Source: Methylobacterium sp. Leaf117
GTDB taxonomy: Bacteria; Pseudomonadota; Alphaproteobacteria; Rhizobiales; Beijerinckiaceae
Direction of reading: 5' to 3'
Length of the DNA: 64,000 bases
Assembly (NCBI RefSeq): GCF_001422985.1
Contig: NZ_LMNL01000004.1
Span: forward strand, 22,024 to 86,023
Below, piece after piece: positions 1 through 8,262 of the stretch (position 1 is its first letter; every line of letters begins with the position of its first letter). Below the pieces are notes generated by a model. That model had not been told where the DNA came from. It saw only the letters and a program-made list of their open reading frames with translations, and did not search any database. Made by a program: the position numbers and the translations under genes.

Positions 1-2
1 GC

Positions 3-215
3 TCAGCGGTGACGTTTGTGCCGGGGTGCCCGGTGCCGGGCTGCCCGGTGCCGGATCGCCCGGTGTCGGAGGGCCGCGCGTCCGCGCAGGCCGCCGGGGG
101 CCGTGACCCGGGACTGGCCGCCGGGAGCGATCAGGGTGCCCTGGGCCCGGGGCGCCGGCGTCAGCATGAACAGGCCGGCCGTGACGAGCGCGGCCGCGAG
201 GCTCCGCCCGAGCAT
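3..215 (-). CDS. Small secreted Arg/His-rich protein
   Basis: A 70-residue protein. Residues 1-24 form a classic signal peptide (basic start MLGRS, hydrophobic core, cleavage near PAPRAQG), so export is likely. The mature part carries APGGLRGRAA and then a run of RHRA-type repeats that ends in KRHR. The same AQ...APGG...APGGLxGRAA core appears in the small secreted protein at 5217-5480, so the two are probably paralogues. I chose the ATG at 213-215 because it directly precedes the signal sequence; the longer upstream frame looks like noise. The basic tail is encoded by a 15-bp tandem repeat (about 20-69). Function unknown; no family recognised. Confidence 0.5.
   Translation of the reverse strand: MLGRSLAAALVTAGLFMLTPAPRAQGTLIAPGGQSRVTAPGGLRGRAALRHRAIRHRAARHRAPRHKRHR
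20..69. repeat. 15-bp imperfect tandem repeat in coding sequence
   Basis: About three copies of a unit resembling tgcccggtgccgggc encode the RHRA repeats at the C-terminus of the small secreted protein. The 15-bp period keeps the frame open. One of many similar short tandem duplications in the window. Confidence 0.7.
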
Positions 216-576
216 TCCAACGCTTGCAAACCTACGCTTCAGGAACAGCTGCGGCACATCACGTCCTCCCGCGAGCCCGGCGCCCGCATGATCGAGGATG
301 GTCCTGGCAAAGGACGTGCCGGACCGGCCCGACATCACCGAGGCTTGTTCCGCACATCTCGACGTCTGCGCACGCGTGCCGGCGGTCTTCAGGATGGTGC
401 TGGTCGATATCTTGCGCGGATCAGGCTGGATCGATGATGGCTGCTTCGCTCGGCAACGGATCGACTGGATGGGGAAGCGCGGGCGCTCCGCGTCGGGACA
501 GCGCATCCCAAAGAGCGAAGGATTCGGGTGCTCAGAAGTCCAATGCTCAGAAGTCCGGGGCTCAGGAGTCCGTGGC
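216..576. other. Intergenic region with a 15-bp tandem repeat
   Basis: About 360 bases between the small secreted protein and the OHCU/HIU gene, both on the minus strand. No convincing gene is seen. Bases 530-581 hold 3.5 copies of a 15-bp unit (gctcagaagtccaat and variants) that runs through the stop codon of the HIU hydrolase gene at 577-579. Confidence 0.6.
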
Positions 577-1458
577 TCAACTGCCCCGATAGGTCTGGTA
601 GCTCCACGGGCTCGCCACCAGCGGCACGTGATAATGCCCCTCCGGCTCGGCGACGCCGAAGCGCAGCGTCACGATGTCGAGGAAGGGCGGTTCGGGCAGG
701 CCCGGTTGGGTCGTCCGGAAATGGTCGCCGATGTGGAAGCGCAGCTCGTAGGCGGCGATCGGCACCGGACGGTCGGCGATGAGGGGCGCGTCGGTGCGCC
801 CGTCCGCGTTGGTCACGGCCCGGGCGATGAGGGCGGTCTCGGTGTCGGAGACCCATTCGTGCAGTTCCACCGCCACGCCCGACGCCGGCCGTCCCGCCGC
901 AGTGTCGAGGATGTGCGTCGAGATCCGCCCGGTGGTGCGCAGGGCGCCCGGTCCTTCGACCAGGGCACCGAGGCGGATCGCGGCGATGCGGAACACCTCC
1001 GACAGGGCGGTGGCGCGCTCGGTCTCGGCGTCGGAGGCGAGACGCGCCGCAAAGGCGCGCGGGAGCGAGGCGCGGCCGTGGCGCCGGATGCAGAGGATGA
1101 AGGGAAACCCGAAGCGCGCCACGTAGGCCGCGTTCAGCGCCGCGAACCGCGCGTATTCCGCCTCGGACAGGCGGTCGAGCCCGGCCGAGGCCTGCTCGGC
1201 GATCGAATCGGGGGCGATCCGCCCGTCGCGGGCGGCGCGGCCCGCGAGTTCGGGGTGGCCGGTCAGCAGGCCGAGGCGCGCCGCCTCGGGGGCGGCCTCC
1301 ACCGCGGCTCGCATGGCGGCGAGGAGCGCCGTGACCGTGGGAAATGGGCGCTGCCCGGCCGCCGCCTCGGCGACCCAGGGCGCGTGCTCGAACACCGCCC
1401 CGAGGGCATCGACGAACGCCGCGGGCGAAGCCCGGTTCAGGTCGTCGAGAATCGGCAT
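577..1458 (-). CDS. uraD-hiuH: Bifunctional OHCU decarboxylase / 5-hydroxyisourate hydrolase
   Basis: A 293-residue fusion of the two enzymes that act after urate oxidase: hydrolysis of 5-hydroxyisourate to OHCU, then decarboxylation of OHCU to S-allantoin. Residues 1-165 are OHCU decarboxylase, with the catalytic His in LLTGHPELAG (about His68) and the GFPFILCIRRHG motif near 117-128. Residues 175-293 are the transthyretin-like HIU hydrolase: RISTHILD at the start (His182), HYHVPL at 275-280, and the diagnostic C-terminal YRGS. The chosen ATG matches the usual N-terminus of the decarboxylase domain. No export signal is seen, so a cytoplasmic role is likely. Urate oxidase lies 2.5 kb downstream on the opposite strand, which fits one pathway. 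Separate genes are more common in bacteria; both domains look complete. Confidence 0.93.
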   Translation of the reverse strand: MPILDDLNRASPAAFVDALGAVFEHAPWVAEAAAGQRPFPTVTALLAAMRAAVEAAPEAARLGLLTGHPELAGRAARDGRIAPDSIAEQASAGLDRLSEAEYARFAALNAAYVARFGFPFILCIRRHGRASLPRAFAARLASDAETERATALSEVFRIAAIRLGALVEGPGALRTTGRISTHILDTAAGRPASGVAVELHEWVSDTETALIARAVTNADGRTDAPLIADRPVPIAAYELRFHIGDHFRTTQPGLPEPPFLDIVTLRFGVAEPEGHYHVPLVASPWSYQTYRGS

Positions 1459-1623
1459 TGGAATCTTTCCTGCTCGGGGCCGCTTTCGGCAGGCCGGCAT
1501 AGCAGGCAACGGGCCATCCGGCGCGCGTGGCGCTCGCCAGGGCCGCGGAAATGTGGTCTTGCGCGCGATCCTGCCCGCCGGGCGAAGTCCGCTCGGTCCG
1601 CTGGACCATGAGACGAGGGCGCC

Positions 1624-2097
1624 ATGATCCGCAAGACGCATCTTCCGCCCGACGCGACCCTGCTCCAGGTCGCGGGCGATCTCGCCGCGCCGGAGGAGTA
1701 CCTGCGCCGCCTGCTCGGCAACATGCGCTTCTGCCAGAAGCGGCACGGCGACGCCCGGGTGCGCATCGGCGTGACCGGCAAACAGAAAGGCAAGGGGTTC
1801 AGCCCCTCGTACCGGATCGACTATCACCAGGCCGGAGTCGAGACGGTGTTCAACGGCTTCGGCGGCACCTCGCACAGCGCCTTCACCGAGACCAATGTCC
1901 GCGAGACCAACTGGAGCCGGGGCCATGCCACGATCCAGGAGGTCCAGCGCCTCTACGACGAACTTCGCAAAAGCGATTCGCACAAGGGCGACCCGAAAAC
2001 GGACGGCGCGAGCCGGCAAGACGCGAGCCGGCAAGATGGAAGCCGGGACAACGTGAGCCGGGACGACGTGACTCAAAGCGTGCCGCGCGAATCCTGA
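1624..2097 (+). CDS. Hypothetical protein with repeat-expanded C-terminus
   Basis: A 157-residue cytoplasmic-looking protein, divergent from the OHCU/HIU gene. Residues 1-117 look like a folded domain (for example FCQKRHGDARVRIGV and YRIDYHQAGVETVFNGFGG), but I recognise no family. The last 35 residues are a hydrophilic repeat (SRQDASRQDGSRDNVSRDD) encoded by four 15-bp units at 2010-2069. That tail is probably a recent in-frame expansion rather than part of the fold. No signal peptide or membrane segment. Function unknown. Confidence 0.6.
   Translation: MIRKTHLPPDATLLQVAGDLAAPEEYLRRLLGNMRFCQKRHGDARVRIGVTGKQKGKGFSPSYRIDYHQAGVETVFNGFGGTSHSAFTETNVRETNWSRGHATIQEVQRLYDELRKSDSHKGDPKTDGASRQDASRQDGSRDNVSRDDVTQSVPRES
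2010..2069. repeat. Four 15-bp tandem repeats inside a gene
   Basis: Four imperfect copies of gagccggcaagacgc and variants, in frame, encoding the SRQD-type tail of the upstream hypothetical protein. Copies 1-2 and copies 3-4 form two closer pairs, suggesting stepwise duplication. Confidence 0.75.
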
Positions 2098-2193
2098 CCT
2101 TCCGTCAGGCGGCCCGACAGGCAGGGCCGCGATCCGGGCCGCGATCCGGCGCCCGCCCGGGCGCGGGTGCCCCGCCCCCGGGCGGAGTAGGGT

Positions 2194-2328
2194 TCAGCGA
2201 TCCCGCGTGTGGGTCGTGCGCGAATCCTGGGTCTTGTTGCCGTCGGCGGCCGGCGATGCACCGGGGACGCCGGTATTGCCCGATCCGCCGCCCATCTCTC
2301 CGGCCTTGAGCATCTCGCCCTTCCGCAT
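2194..2328 (-). CDS. Possible small Gly/Ser-rich protein (44 residues)
   Basis: A short minus-strand frame starting MRKGEMLKAGEMGGGSGNTG and ending TTHTRDR before TGA. It has low complexity and a hydrophilic composition, with no membrane segment. A GGGAG-like sequence lies just before the start but is too close for an ideal ribosome site, and two internal Met codons could also serve. It is the best candidate in the 2098-2527 gap between the hypothetical protein and the permease, but coding status rests only on composition and could be chance. Confidence 0.3.
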   Translation of the reverse strand: MRKGEMLKAGEMGGGSGNTGVPGASPAADGNKTQDSRTTHTRDR

Positions 2329-2527
2329 CTCTCCCGCCGTGCCGGCCGGCGACGTGCCGGACGGGGCGGGGCCGGCGGACCGGTGCGCGGCCTCGGATGG
2401 TGCCGCGTGATTTCACCCGGTCGTACGGGTCCGCCCTTCCGGGGGACGAGGCCTTGGGCTGGCATGTGGCTTGCGGACCCGGACTGCCGCGGCCTTCCCG
2501 GGCGCGCGCGAGACGAGGGACCGTCGC

Positions 2528-3931
2528 GTGGATCACAGCTCTTCCGCATCCGGCTCTTCTTCAACCCCCGCATCGTCCCAGCCCGGTCCAGCCGGCCGCT
2601 CCGCGCCCACCGCCCCACCATTGGCCCTCCTGCTTCTCGGGCTTCAGCACGTGCTGGTGATGTATGCCGGCGCCGTCGCGGTGCCGCTCATCGTCGGGCG
2701 CGCCCTCAAGCTCCCGTCCGAGCAGGTGGCGATGCTGGTCAGCGCCGACCTGTTCGCCTGCGGCCTCGCCACCCTGATCCAGAGCTGGGGCCTGCCCGGC
2801 ATCGGCATCCGCATGCCGGTGATGATGGGCGTGACCTTCGCGGCGGTGACGCCGATGATCGCCATGGGCACCAGCCCGGATCTCGGGCTCACGGGCATCT
2901 ACGGGGCGGTCATCGTCGCGGGCCTGTTCGCCCTCCTGGCGGCGCCCCTGGTCGGGCGGCTGCTGCCCCTGTTTCCCCCGGTGGTGACCGGCACGGTGAT
3001 CCTCGTCATCGGCATCTCGCTGATGCGGGTGGGCGTGAACTGGGCCGCAGGCGGCCTCGGCAACCCGGCCTACGGGGCGCTGCTCTATCTCGGCATCGCG
3101 CTGTTCGTCCTTCTCGTCATCCTGGGCCTCACCCGCTACACCCGCGGCTTCGTCGCCTCGGCCTCGGTGCTCATCGGCATCGTGTTCGGCATGGGGGTCG
3201 CGGGCGCCTTCGGCCTCGTCGACCTGTCGCGGGTGGCCTCGGCGCCGTGGTTCGACGTGGTGCGGCCCTTCGCCTTCGGGGTGCCGAAGTTCGATCTCGT
3301 GGCCAGCCTCACCCTCTGCCTCGTCATGGTGGTGGTGATGATCGAATCCACCGGCATGTTCCTGGCCCTGGCCGAGATCACCGGCGAGACCGTGGACGAG
3401 GCCCGCCTGATCCGGGGCCTGCGCGCCGACGGCCTCGGCACGGTGCTGGGCGGGGTGTTCAACACCTTCCCGTACACCTCGTTCTCGCAGAACATCGGCC
3501 TCGTCGGCGTCACCGGCGTGCGCTCGCGCGTCGTCACGGTGATCGGCGGCGTGGTGATGCTCGGCCTCGGGCTGGTTCCGAAGCTGGCGGCCCTGGTGGA
3601 GGCGGTGCCGCCCTGCGTCCTGGGGGGAGCCGGGCTGGTGATGTTCGGCATGGTGGCGGCCACCGGCACACGCATCCTCGGCGCGGTCGATTTCGCCGCC
3701 AACCGCAACAACCTGTTCATTGTCGCGGTCTCGGTCGGGTTCGGGCTGATCCCACTGGTAGCGCCGGCCTTCTTCAAGCAGATGCCGGACGTGCTGCATC
3801 CGCTGCTGGAATCCGGCATCCTGCTGGCGGCTCTGTCGGCGGTCGCCCTGAACCTGTTCTTCAACGGTCTCGGCAGCCGGGACGGCGCCCGGGCCGAGGC
3901 CGCCCGCCTCGCCCATGCCGCCGAGGCGTGA
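2528..3931 (+). CDS. NCS2-family uracil-xanthine permease
   Basis: About 467 residues with roughly 12-14 hydrophobic segments, typical of the nucleobase:cation symporter-2 family in the inner membrane. The N-terminal LLLLGLQHVLVMYAGAVAVP is the family hallmark (QHxLVMYAG). Later come the conserved SFSQNIGLVGVTGVRSR loop and the VMIESTGMFLALAEI segment. The start is taken as GTG at 2528, preceded by gaggga seven bases upstream; an ATG at 2471 would only add a non-conserved extension. Located between purine-breakdown genes, it most likely imports urate, xanthine or uracil. It may also supply the rut operon, which has no rutG here; exact substrate cannot be read from sequence. Confidence 0.9.
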   Translation: MDHSSSASGSSSTPASSQPGPAGRSAPTAPPLALLLLGLQHVLVMYAGAVAVPLIVGRALKLPSEQVAMLVSADLFACGLATLIQSWGLPGIGIRMPVMMGVTFAAVTPMIAMGTSPDLGLTGIYGAVIVAGLFALLAAPLVGRLLPLFPPVVTGTVILVIGISLMRVGVNWAAGGLGNPAYGALLYLGIALFVLLVILGLTRYTRGFVASASVLIGIVFGMGVAGAFGLVDLSRVASAPWFDVVRPFAFGVPKFDLVASLTLCLVMVVVMIESTGMFLALAEITGETVDEARLIRGLRADGLGTVLGGVFNTFPYTSFSQNIGLVGVTGVRSRVVTVIGGVVMLGLGLVPKLAALVEAVPPCVLGGAGLVMFGMVAATGTRILGAVDFAANRNNLFIVAVSVGFGLIPLVAPAFFKQMPDVLHPLLESGILLAALSAVALNLFFNGLGSRDGARAEAARLAHAAEA

Positions 3932-3980
3932 GCCGCCGGACCCGGTCCGGGAGACCATCGATCGTGAGAGGACCCGCACC

Positions 3981-4823
3981 ATGGCGCTGACGAAGGCACG
4001 ATACGGCAAGGGCCGCGTGCGGGTGCTCCGGCTGGTGCGCGGGGACGCGCGCCACAGCGTGCGCGAACTCACCCTGACGGTGCTGCTGGAGGGCGATTTC
4101 GGCGCCGCCTGGACGTCGGGCGACAACCGGCAGGTGATCGCCACCGACAGCATCAAGAACATCGTCAACATCACCGCCGCCCAGCAGGTCGAGGCGGAGA
4201 CCGAGGCCTTCGTGGGCCATGTCGCCGACCTGTTCCTGGAGCGCTACGCGCAGGTCGCCACCGTCACCATCGAGGCGCTGGAAACCCGTTGGCTGCGCCG
4301 GACCATCGCGGGGGCGCCGCACGCCCACACCTTCACCCTCGACGGCAACGGCGCGCCCTTCGTCCGCCTCGTCGCCGACCGCTCCGGCGCGGTGCTGCAA
4401 TCGGGCCTGCGCGGCTACACCCTGATGAAGACCACGGAATCCGGCTGGGCCGACTTCGTCGACGACGCCTTCCGGACCCTGCCCGACACCCACGACCGCA
4501 TCTGCGCCACCAGCATGGACGCGACCTGGACCTGGACCGCGCCGCCGGCCGACCCGGTGGCGGCCAACGCGGCCATCCTCGACACGATGATCACGGTCTT
4601 CGCCACCACCTACAGCGCCGGCGTGCAGGACAGCATGTACCGCATGGGCGAGGCGGTGCTGGAGGCCCGGCCGGACATCGCCGAGATCCACTTCGCGATG
4701 CCCAACAAGCACTACATCCCGATGAACCTGGCGCCCTTCGGCATCGCCCATGGAGGCCAGGTCTTCCTGCCCACCGACGAGCCGCACGGCCAGATCGAGG
4801 CCACCCTGGCGCGCGACGGCTGA
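3981..4823 (+). CDS. Urate oxidase (cofactor-independent uricase)
   Basis: A 280-residue enzyme converting urate plus oxygen to 5-hydroxyisourate, the substrate of the fused HIU hydrolase at 577-1458. Visible family features: YGKGRVRVLRL with the catalytic Lys near residue 10, ATDSIKNIVN with the catalytic Thr of the T-D-x-x-K-N motif, and the signature PNKHYIPMNLAPFG near the C-terminus with the catalytic His. Length is close to the usual 280-300. I chose ATG 3981 over the longer frame because gagagga lies nine bases upstream and the protein then begins as uricases do. It follows the permease by 49 bases on the same strand, so co-transcription is likely. Confidence 0.92.
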   Translation: MALTKARYGKGRVRVLRLVRGDARHSVRELTLTVLLEGDFGAAWTSGDNRQVIATDSIKNIVNITAAQQVEAETEAFVGHVADLFLERYAQVATVTIEALETRWLRRTIAGAPHAHTFTLDGNGAPFVRLVADRSGAVLQSGLRGYTLMKTTESGWADFVDDAFRTLPDTHDRICATSMDATWTWTAPPADPVAANAAILDTMITVFATTYSAGVQDSMYRMGEAVLEARPDIAEIHFAMPNKHYIPMNLAPFGIAHGGQVFLPTDEPHGQIEATLARDG

Positions 4824-5216
4824 CCGCCGCGAAGCCGAGCCTCCTGTTGGACGCCGATCCGTGCTTCAGACCTCGGTTCGCCCGCAGGCCGGGCCGGCGT
4901 TTCGCGTGCCGAAGTCGAGAAATCCAGCCGTCCGGGTGCGGATTCGCACGCGGCGTCCAGAACCATGCCAGATCCGCCGCGATGCCGCAGAAAACGGTGA
5001 TGTTCGATCAAGTGCCCGGAGCAAATGAGGAATTTTCAAGACTTCGAGCGCATCGGCGGGAGATGAGCGTTGGAGTTCGTGCCGCTTTGCTCATCCTTAA
5101 TGCACAATCCTCAAGCAGAGTGTGTTGTTTTCGGCGCCATACGCGCACAGATTGCAGGAACTGGAGCGCACCGCCTCGCGTCTTTGCGACACGCGTTCCG
5201 ATCGAGGATTCCTGCC
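4824..5216. other. Intergenic region, no gene seen
   Basis: About 390 bases between urate oxidase and the small secreted protein. No open frame here has convincing composition. The 3' half (about 5030-5200) is less GC-rich than its surroundings and probably holds the promoter of the downstream gene. No clear terminator hairpin was found. Confidence 0.5.
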
Positions 5217-5480
5217 ATGACCCATCGTCGTCTCACCACTGCCGTCTCCGCCACCCTCGCCATCGCCCTGGGCCTGTCCGCCTCGGGCGCCGTCGCCCAG
5301 AGCTACAACGCACCCGCCGGCATCCCGGCCGCCGTGGCTCCGGGTGGTCTCGAGGGACGGGCCGCCGCCCACAACCTGCACGCGATGCGCCGGAGCCACG
5401 GCGATACGATCGTTCAGCGGAACGTCACGGGCGATCTGACCACCGGTTCGGTCCGCGCTCCCCGCGCCGACCGCTGGTAA
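5217..5480 (+). CDS. Small secreted protein with APGGLEGRAA motif
   Basis: An 87-residue protein. Residues 1-28 are a signal peptide (MTHRRLTT, hydrophobic LAIALGLSASG, cleavage after AVAQ), so it is probably periplasmic. The mature part begins SYNAPAGIPAAVAPGGLEGR and ends in a polar tail. The motif is shared with the secreted protein at 3-215. The ATG follows cgagga by nine bases, a good ribosome site. It stands alone, convergent with rutF. No enzymatic motif and no recognised domain; function unknown. Confidence 0.65.
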   Translation: MTHRRLTTAVSATLAIALGLSASGAVAQSYNAPAGIPAAVAPGGLEGRAAAHNLHAMRRSHGDTIVQRNVTGDLTTGSVRAPRADRW

Positions 5481-5503
5481 GTCCCGGTCCCGATCCTGAG
5501 GAT

Positions 5504-5532
5504 GGCCGGTGTTCCCAGGCGGGGCGCCGGCC
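5504..5532. terminator. Possible bidirectional terminator hairpin
   Basis: ggccgg at 5504 pairs with ccggcc at 5527-5532 between the convergent small secreted gene and rutF. The stem is short, the loop is long and there is no strong T tract, so this is a weak call. Confidence 0.3.
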
Positions 5533-5602
5533 TTCGTCGTTCCGGAAGCGGAGCGGTTTTTGATGCGCCGGAGTCTCTGCTTCGCCAGAGGACGGAGGCC
5601 GT

Positions 5603-6178
5603 TCAGGCCGCGGCTTCGCGCGGGGCTTCGGGCGGGGCTTCGGGGCTGAGCGGCACGGTGTGATAGCGCCGGTCGGCGTAGACGAGGCCGTGCCCGTCGC
5701 CGGGCTCGGCCAGGCCCACCACCTCGCAATAGAGGACGTCGTGGGTGCCGACCGGGTGCCGGCCGACGATGCGGCAATCGAAGGCCGAGAGGGCTCCGGG
5801 GAGGACCGGAGCGCCGGTCACGAGGGTGGTCCAGGTGGCGGCGGCAAAGCGCGTCTCCATCGGGGTGCGCCCACCGAAGGCCGTGGCGATTCCGGATTGC
5901 TCCGCCGCCAGGGTGTTCACGCACAGCACGTCGTTGGCGCTCACCGCCGCATAGGCCGAGGACGACCGGTTGATGCAGACCAGCAGCGTCGGCGGCCCGT
6001 CGCTGACGCTGCACACCGCGGAGGCGGTGAAGCCGGCCCGGCCCCCGTCCCCGTCGGTCGTGATGAGGTGGACGGCGCCGGCCACGCGCGCCATCGCGCC
6101 GCGATAGGCGTCGGCCTCGACGCCGGGCAGGTTTGCCGCGCCGGGGAAATCTGCCGCGCTGGGGTTCGTCTGGCTCAT
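5603..6178 (-). CDS. rutF: Flavin reductase of the uracil pathway (RutF)
   Basis: A 191-residue member of the flavin-reductase-like FMN-binding family. It supplies reduced FMN to the RutA monooxygenase. Conserved features: the start of the flavin-binding barrel in [39 protein letters not shown] at about 65-85, and FAAATW followed by [21 protein letters not shown]. The start ATG lies six bases from the rutD stop. It is the last gene of the operon rutA-B-C-D-F. The Ala/Pro-rich extreme C-terminus ([13 protein letters not shown]) carries a small repeat. Confidence 0.93.
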   Translation of the reverse strand: MSQTNPSAADFPGAANLPGVEADAYRGAMARVAGAVHLITTDGDGGRAGFTASAVCSVSDGPPTLLVCINRSSSAYAAVSANDVLCVNTLAAEQSGIATAFGGRTPMETRFAAATWTTLVTGAPVLPGALSAFDCRIVGRHPVGTHDVLYCEVVGLAEPGDGHGLVYADRRYHTVPLSPEAPPEAPREAAA

Positions 6179-6183
6179 GGGGA

Positions 6184-6957
6184 TCACTCCTGGGATGCGA
6201 GGAACGCCACGAGCGTCCGGTTGAAGGCGTCGGCGCGGGTCACGCTGTGGGCGTGGCCGCCGCTCGGCACCCGGTCGAGGCGCGCGTTGGGCAGCCCCCG
6301 CGCCAGAGCCTCCGAGCACAGATAGGGCACCAGCACGTCGTCCTCCGCCGCCATGACGAGGGTCTCGTGCGCGATGCCTGGGAGATCCACCGTCAGGTCG
6401 AAGGCTTCCAGCGCCGCGATCCGAGCCAGCACCGTGTCGCGCCCGGGGAAATGCGCCAGGGCGTGCGCCTCGTCCTCGGCCACGCGGTCCGCGTGCTCGG
6501 ACAGCCAGGCCGCCGGGTAGAGGAAGATGGCCTGCGCCCGGACATAGGCCTCCGGGCTCTCGGCCAGCAACACCTTGCGGGCGGCAAAGCAGCGCCTCGT
6601 GGCGGAATCCGCCCGGGCCCAGCCGTTGATCACGACGAGGCGGCCGACCCGGTCCGGATGGGTGCGGGCGAGTTCGAGGCCGATCAGCCCGCCGAGCGCG
6701 TGCCCGACGATGTCGCAGCGCTCGGACCCGCAGGCATCCATCACGGCGAGGGCGTCGCGCGCCATGGCGGCGATGTCGTGCCCGGGCTCCAGGGGCCCGC
6801 CCGAGCGGCCGGTGCCGCGATGGTCGTAGGTGATCACGCGCAAGCGCGCGGTCAGCGCGTCCATCTGCGGCGCGAAGTAGCCGGCCGAGCCGCCGAGCCC
6901 CGGGGAGAGCAGGACCGTCCGGGCGCCGGAGCCCTGGACCGCGTGATGGATCGCCAT
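6184..6957 (-). CDS. rutD: Aminoacrylate hydrolase-like alpha/beta hydrolase (RutD)
   Basis: A 257-residue alpha/beta-hydrolase fold protein that acts in late steps of uracil breakdown by the Rut pathway. It has [15 protein letters not shown] (oxyanion region), [12 protein letters not shown], the nucleophile-elbow position as [11 protein letters not shown], and GGHAHSV with the terminal His. The elbow holds Ala where most hydrolases have Ser; E. coli RutD has GHALG too, so this is a family trait and not damage. Cytoplasmic. Five bases separate it from rutF and 87 from rutC, consistent with an operon. Confidence 0.92.
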   Translation of the reverse strand: MAIHHAVQGSGARTVLLSPGLGGSAGYFAPQMDALTARLRVITYDHRGTGRSGGPLEPGHDIAAMARDALAVMDACGSERCDIVGHALGGLIGLELARTHPDRVGRLVVINGWARADSATRRCFAARKVLLAESPEAYVRAQAIFLYPAAWLSEHADRVAEDEAHALAHFPGRDTVLARIAALEAFDLTVDLPGIAHETLVMAAEDDVLVPYLCSEALARGLPNARLDRVPSGGHAHSVTRADAFNRTLVAFLASQE

Positions 6958-7044
6958 CGATGCCTCACGAGAATGGGTCAGGAGGAATGCCTCGGGCAGG
7001 ATGAGGCTTGAACGAAGGACGAGGCTTCAGCGAAGGATGAGGGC

Positions 7045-7434
7045 TCAGGCCTTGCCCACATGCGCGACCGAGGCGATCTCCACCAGCGCGTCGGGCTTCA
7101 CCATACCGCACTGGATGCAGTAGCGCGCCGGCTTCTCGCCGGGAAAGTACGTGGCATAGACCGTGTTGATGGCGGCGTAATCGGCCCAGTCCTTCAGGAA
7201 GATGTGGTTGAAGGTGATGTCGTCCATGGTGCCGCCGGCGGCGGTGACCACGCCCTTGATGGTCTCCAGCACGTGCCGGGTCTGCGCGGCGGCATCGCCC
7301 ACGTGGACGACGTTCGCCTCCGCGTCGAGGGGCAGCGTGCCCGAGACGTAGAGCACGCCGTCGGCCAGCGTACCGGGCACGTAGGGCGCCAGCGGCTTGC
7401 CGGTGCCGGGCGGAATGATCACGGTCTTGGGCAT
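7045..7434 (-). CDS. rutC: 3-aminoacrylate deaminase, RidA family (RutC)
   Basis: A 129-residue protein of the YjgF/RidA (Rid) family that deaminates the 3-aminoacrylate released in uracil breakdown. Visible motifs: [25 protein letters not shown] at the N-terminus, [13 protein letters not shown] in the middle, and [19 protein letters not shown] near the end with the family's conserved Arg and Glu. It lies between rutB and rutD on the same strand. Trimeric cytoplasmic proteins are usual for the family. Confidence 0.93.
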   Translation of the reverse strand: MPKTVIIPPGTGKPLAPYVPGTLADGVLYVSGTLPLDAEANVVHVGDAAAQTRHVLETIKGVVTAAGGTMDDITFNHIFLKDWADYAAINTVYATYFPGEKPARYCIQCGMVKPDALVEIASVAHVGKA

Positions 7435-7506
7435 GGTCGGAGGTCTCCTGGGGCGGGGAAGGCGCCTTTGTCGATGGAGCTTGCAGGCGAATCGCGGCGG
7501 GCGGCC

Positions 7507-8262
7507 CTATTCCGCCGCCGCCGGGCGCGCGAGGTCCGGCCGCAGGGCCGCCTCGAAGGCGGCGACGTCCGAGACCCAGCCGAAGAAGGTCTCGATGTTG
7601 GCGAGCGCCCCCGCCTGCAGGGCGGCCGGCCCTGCCTGATGGGTGGCGTCGGCCAGCACGATGCCGAAATATTCGAGGAAGAAGCCGTCGCGCAGGGTCG
7701 ATTCCACGCAGACGTTGGTGGCGATGCCGGTGAGGACCAGGGTGCGGATGCCGGCCGCGCGCAGCAGGCTGTCGAGCTGGGTGTTGTAGAAGCCGCTGTA
7801 GCGCGACTTGCCCAGCACGATGTCGCCGGGCTCCGGCTTGAGGGCGTCGACCAGGGCGTAGTCCCAGGTTCCCTTGGCGAGCAGGCGGTCGTTCATGGCC
7901 GGCTTCGCCCGCATGGTCTTGAGGGCGTTGGACTTGTGCCAGTTCGGTGAACCCGGGCCGCCGGCCTCGACGTAATCGGGGTCCCAGCCGTTCTGGAACC
8001 AGACGATTCGGATGCCGGCGGCCCGGGCCGTCGTCACCGCGCGGGCGATCTGCGCCACCACCGGTCCGGTGCCCGAGACGTCGAATCCCGCCAGATCGAG
8101 GTAGCCGCCCGGGCTGGTATAGGCGTTCTGCATGTCGACGACGATGAGCGCGGTGGCCGCGGCGTCGAAGGCGATGGGCTCGGGCCGTGCCGCCAGGGTG
8201 ATGGCACCCTGGCGACCTGCCGCGTCGGTGTAGCCGGCCGGTTTCGCGGTCTGGTCCATCAC
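7507..8262 (-). CDS. rutB: Ureidoacrylate amidohydrolase (RutB)
   Basis: A 251-residue cysteine hydrolase of the isochorismatase family that cleaves the ureidoacrylate product of RutA, releasing carbamate and aminoacrylate. Conserved residues: catalytic Asp in [19 protein letters not shown], Lys in [14 protein letters not shown], and Cys in [16 protein letters not shown]. Its start codon overlaps the rutA stop by four bases (ATGA), so the two are translationally coupled. Length matches the E. coli enzyme. Confidence 0.94.
   Translation of the reverse strand: MMDQTAKPAGYTDAAGRQGAITLAARPEPIAFDAAATALIVVDMQNAYTSPGGYLDLAGFDVSGTGPVVAQIARAVTTARAAGIRIVWFQNGWDPDYVEAGGPGSPNWHKSNALKTMRAKPAMNDRLLAKGTWDYALVDALKPEPGDIVLGKSRYSGFYNTQLDSLLRAAGIRTLVLTGIATNVCVESTLRDGFFLEYFGIVLADATHQAGPAALQAGALANIETFFGWVSDVAAFEAALRPDLARPAAAE

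Noticed and set aside
20..69. CRISPR-like direct repeats
   Set aside because: Units abut without spacers and are 12-17 bp; they are simple tandem duplications, and no cas gene is present.
216..506. N-terminal extension of the first small secreted protein
   Set aside because: It would bury the signal peptide inside the chain; the inner ATG at 213-215 is the sensible start.
2561..4174. Antisense frame of 537 codons across the permease
   Set aside because: Highly charged, repetitive and opposite a clear NCS2 permease.
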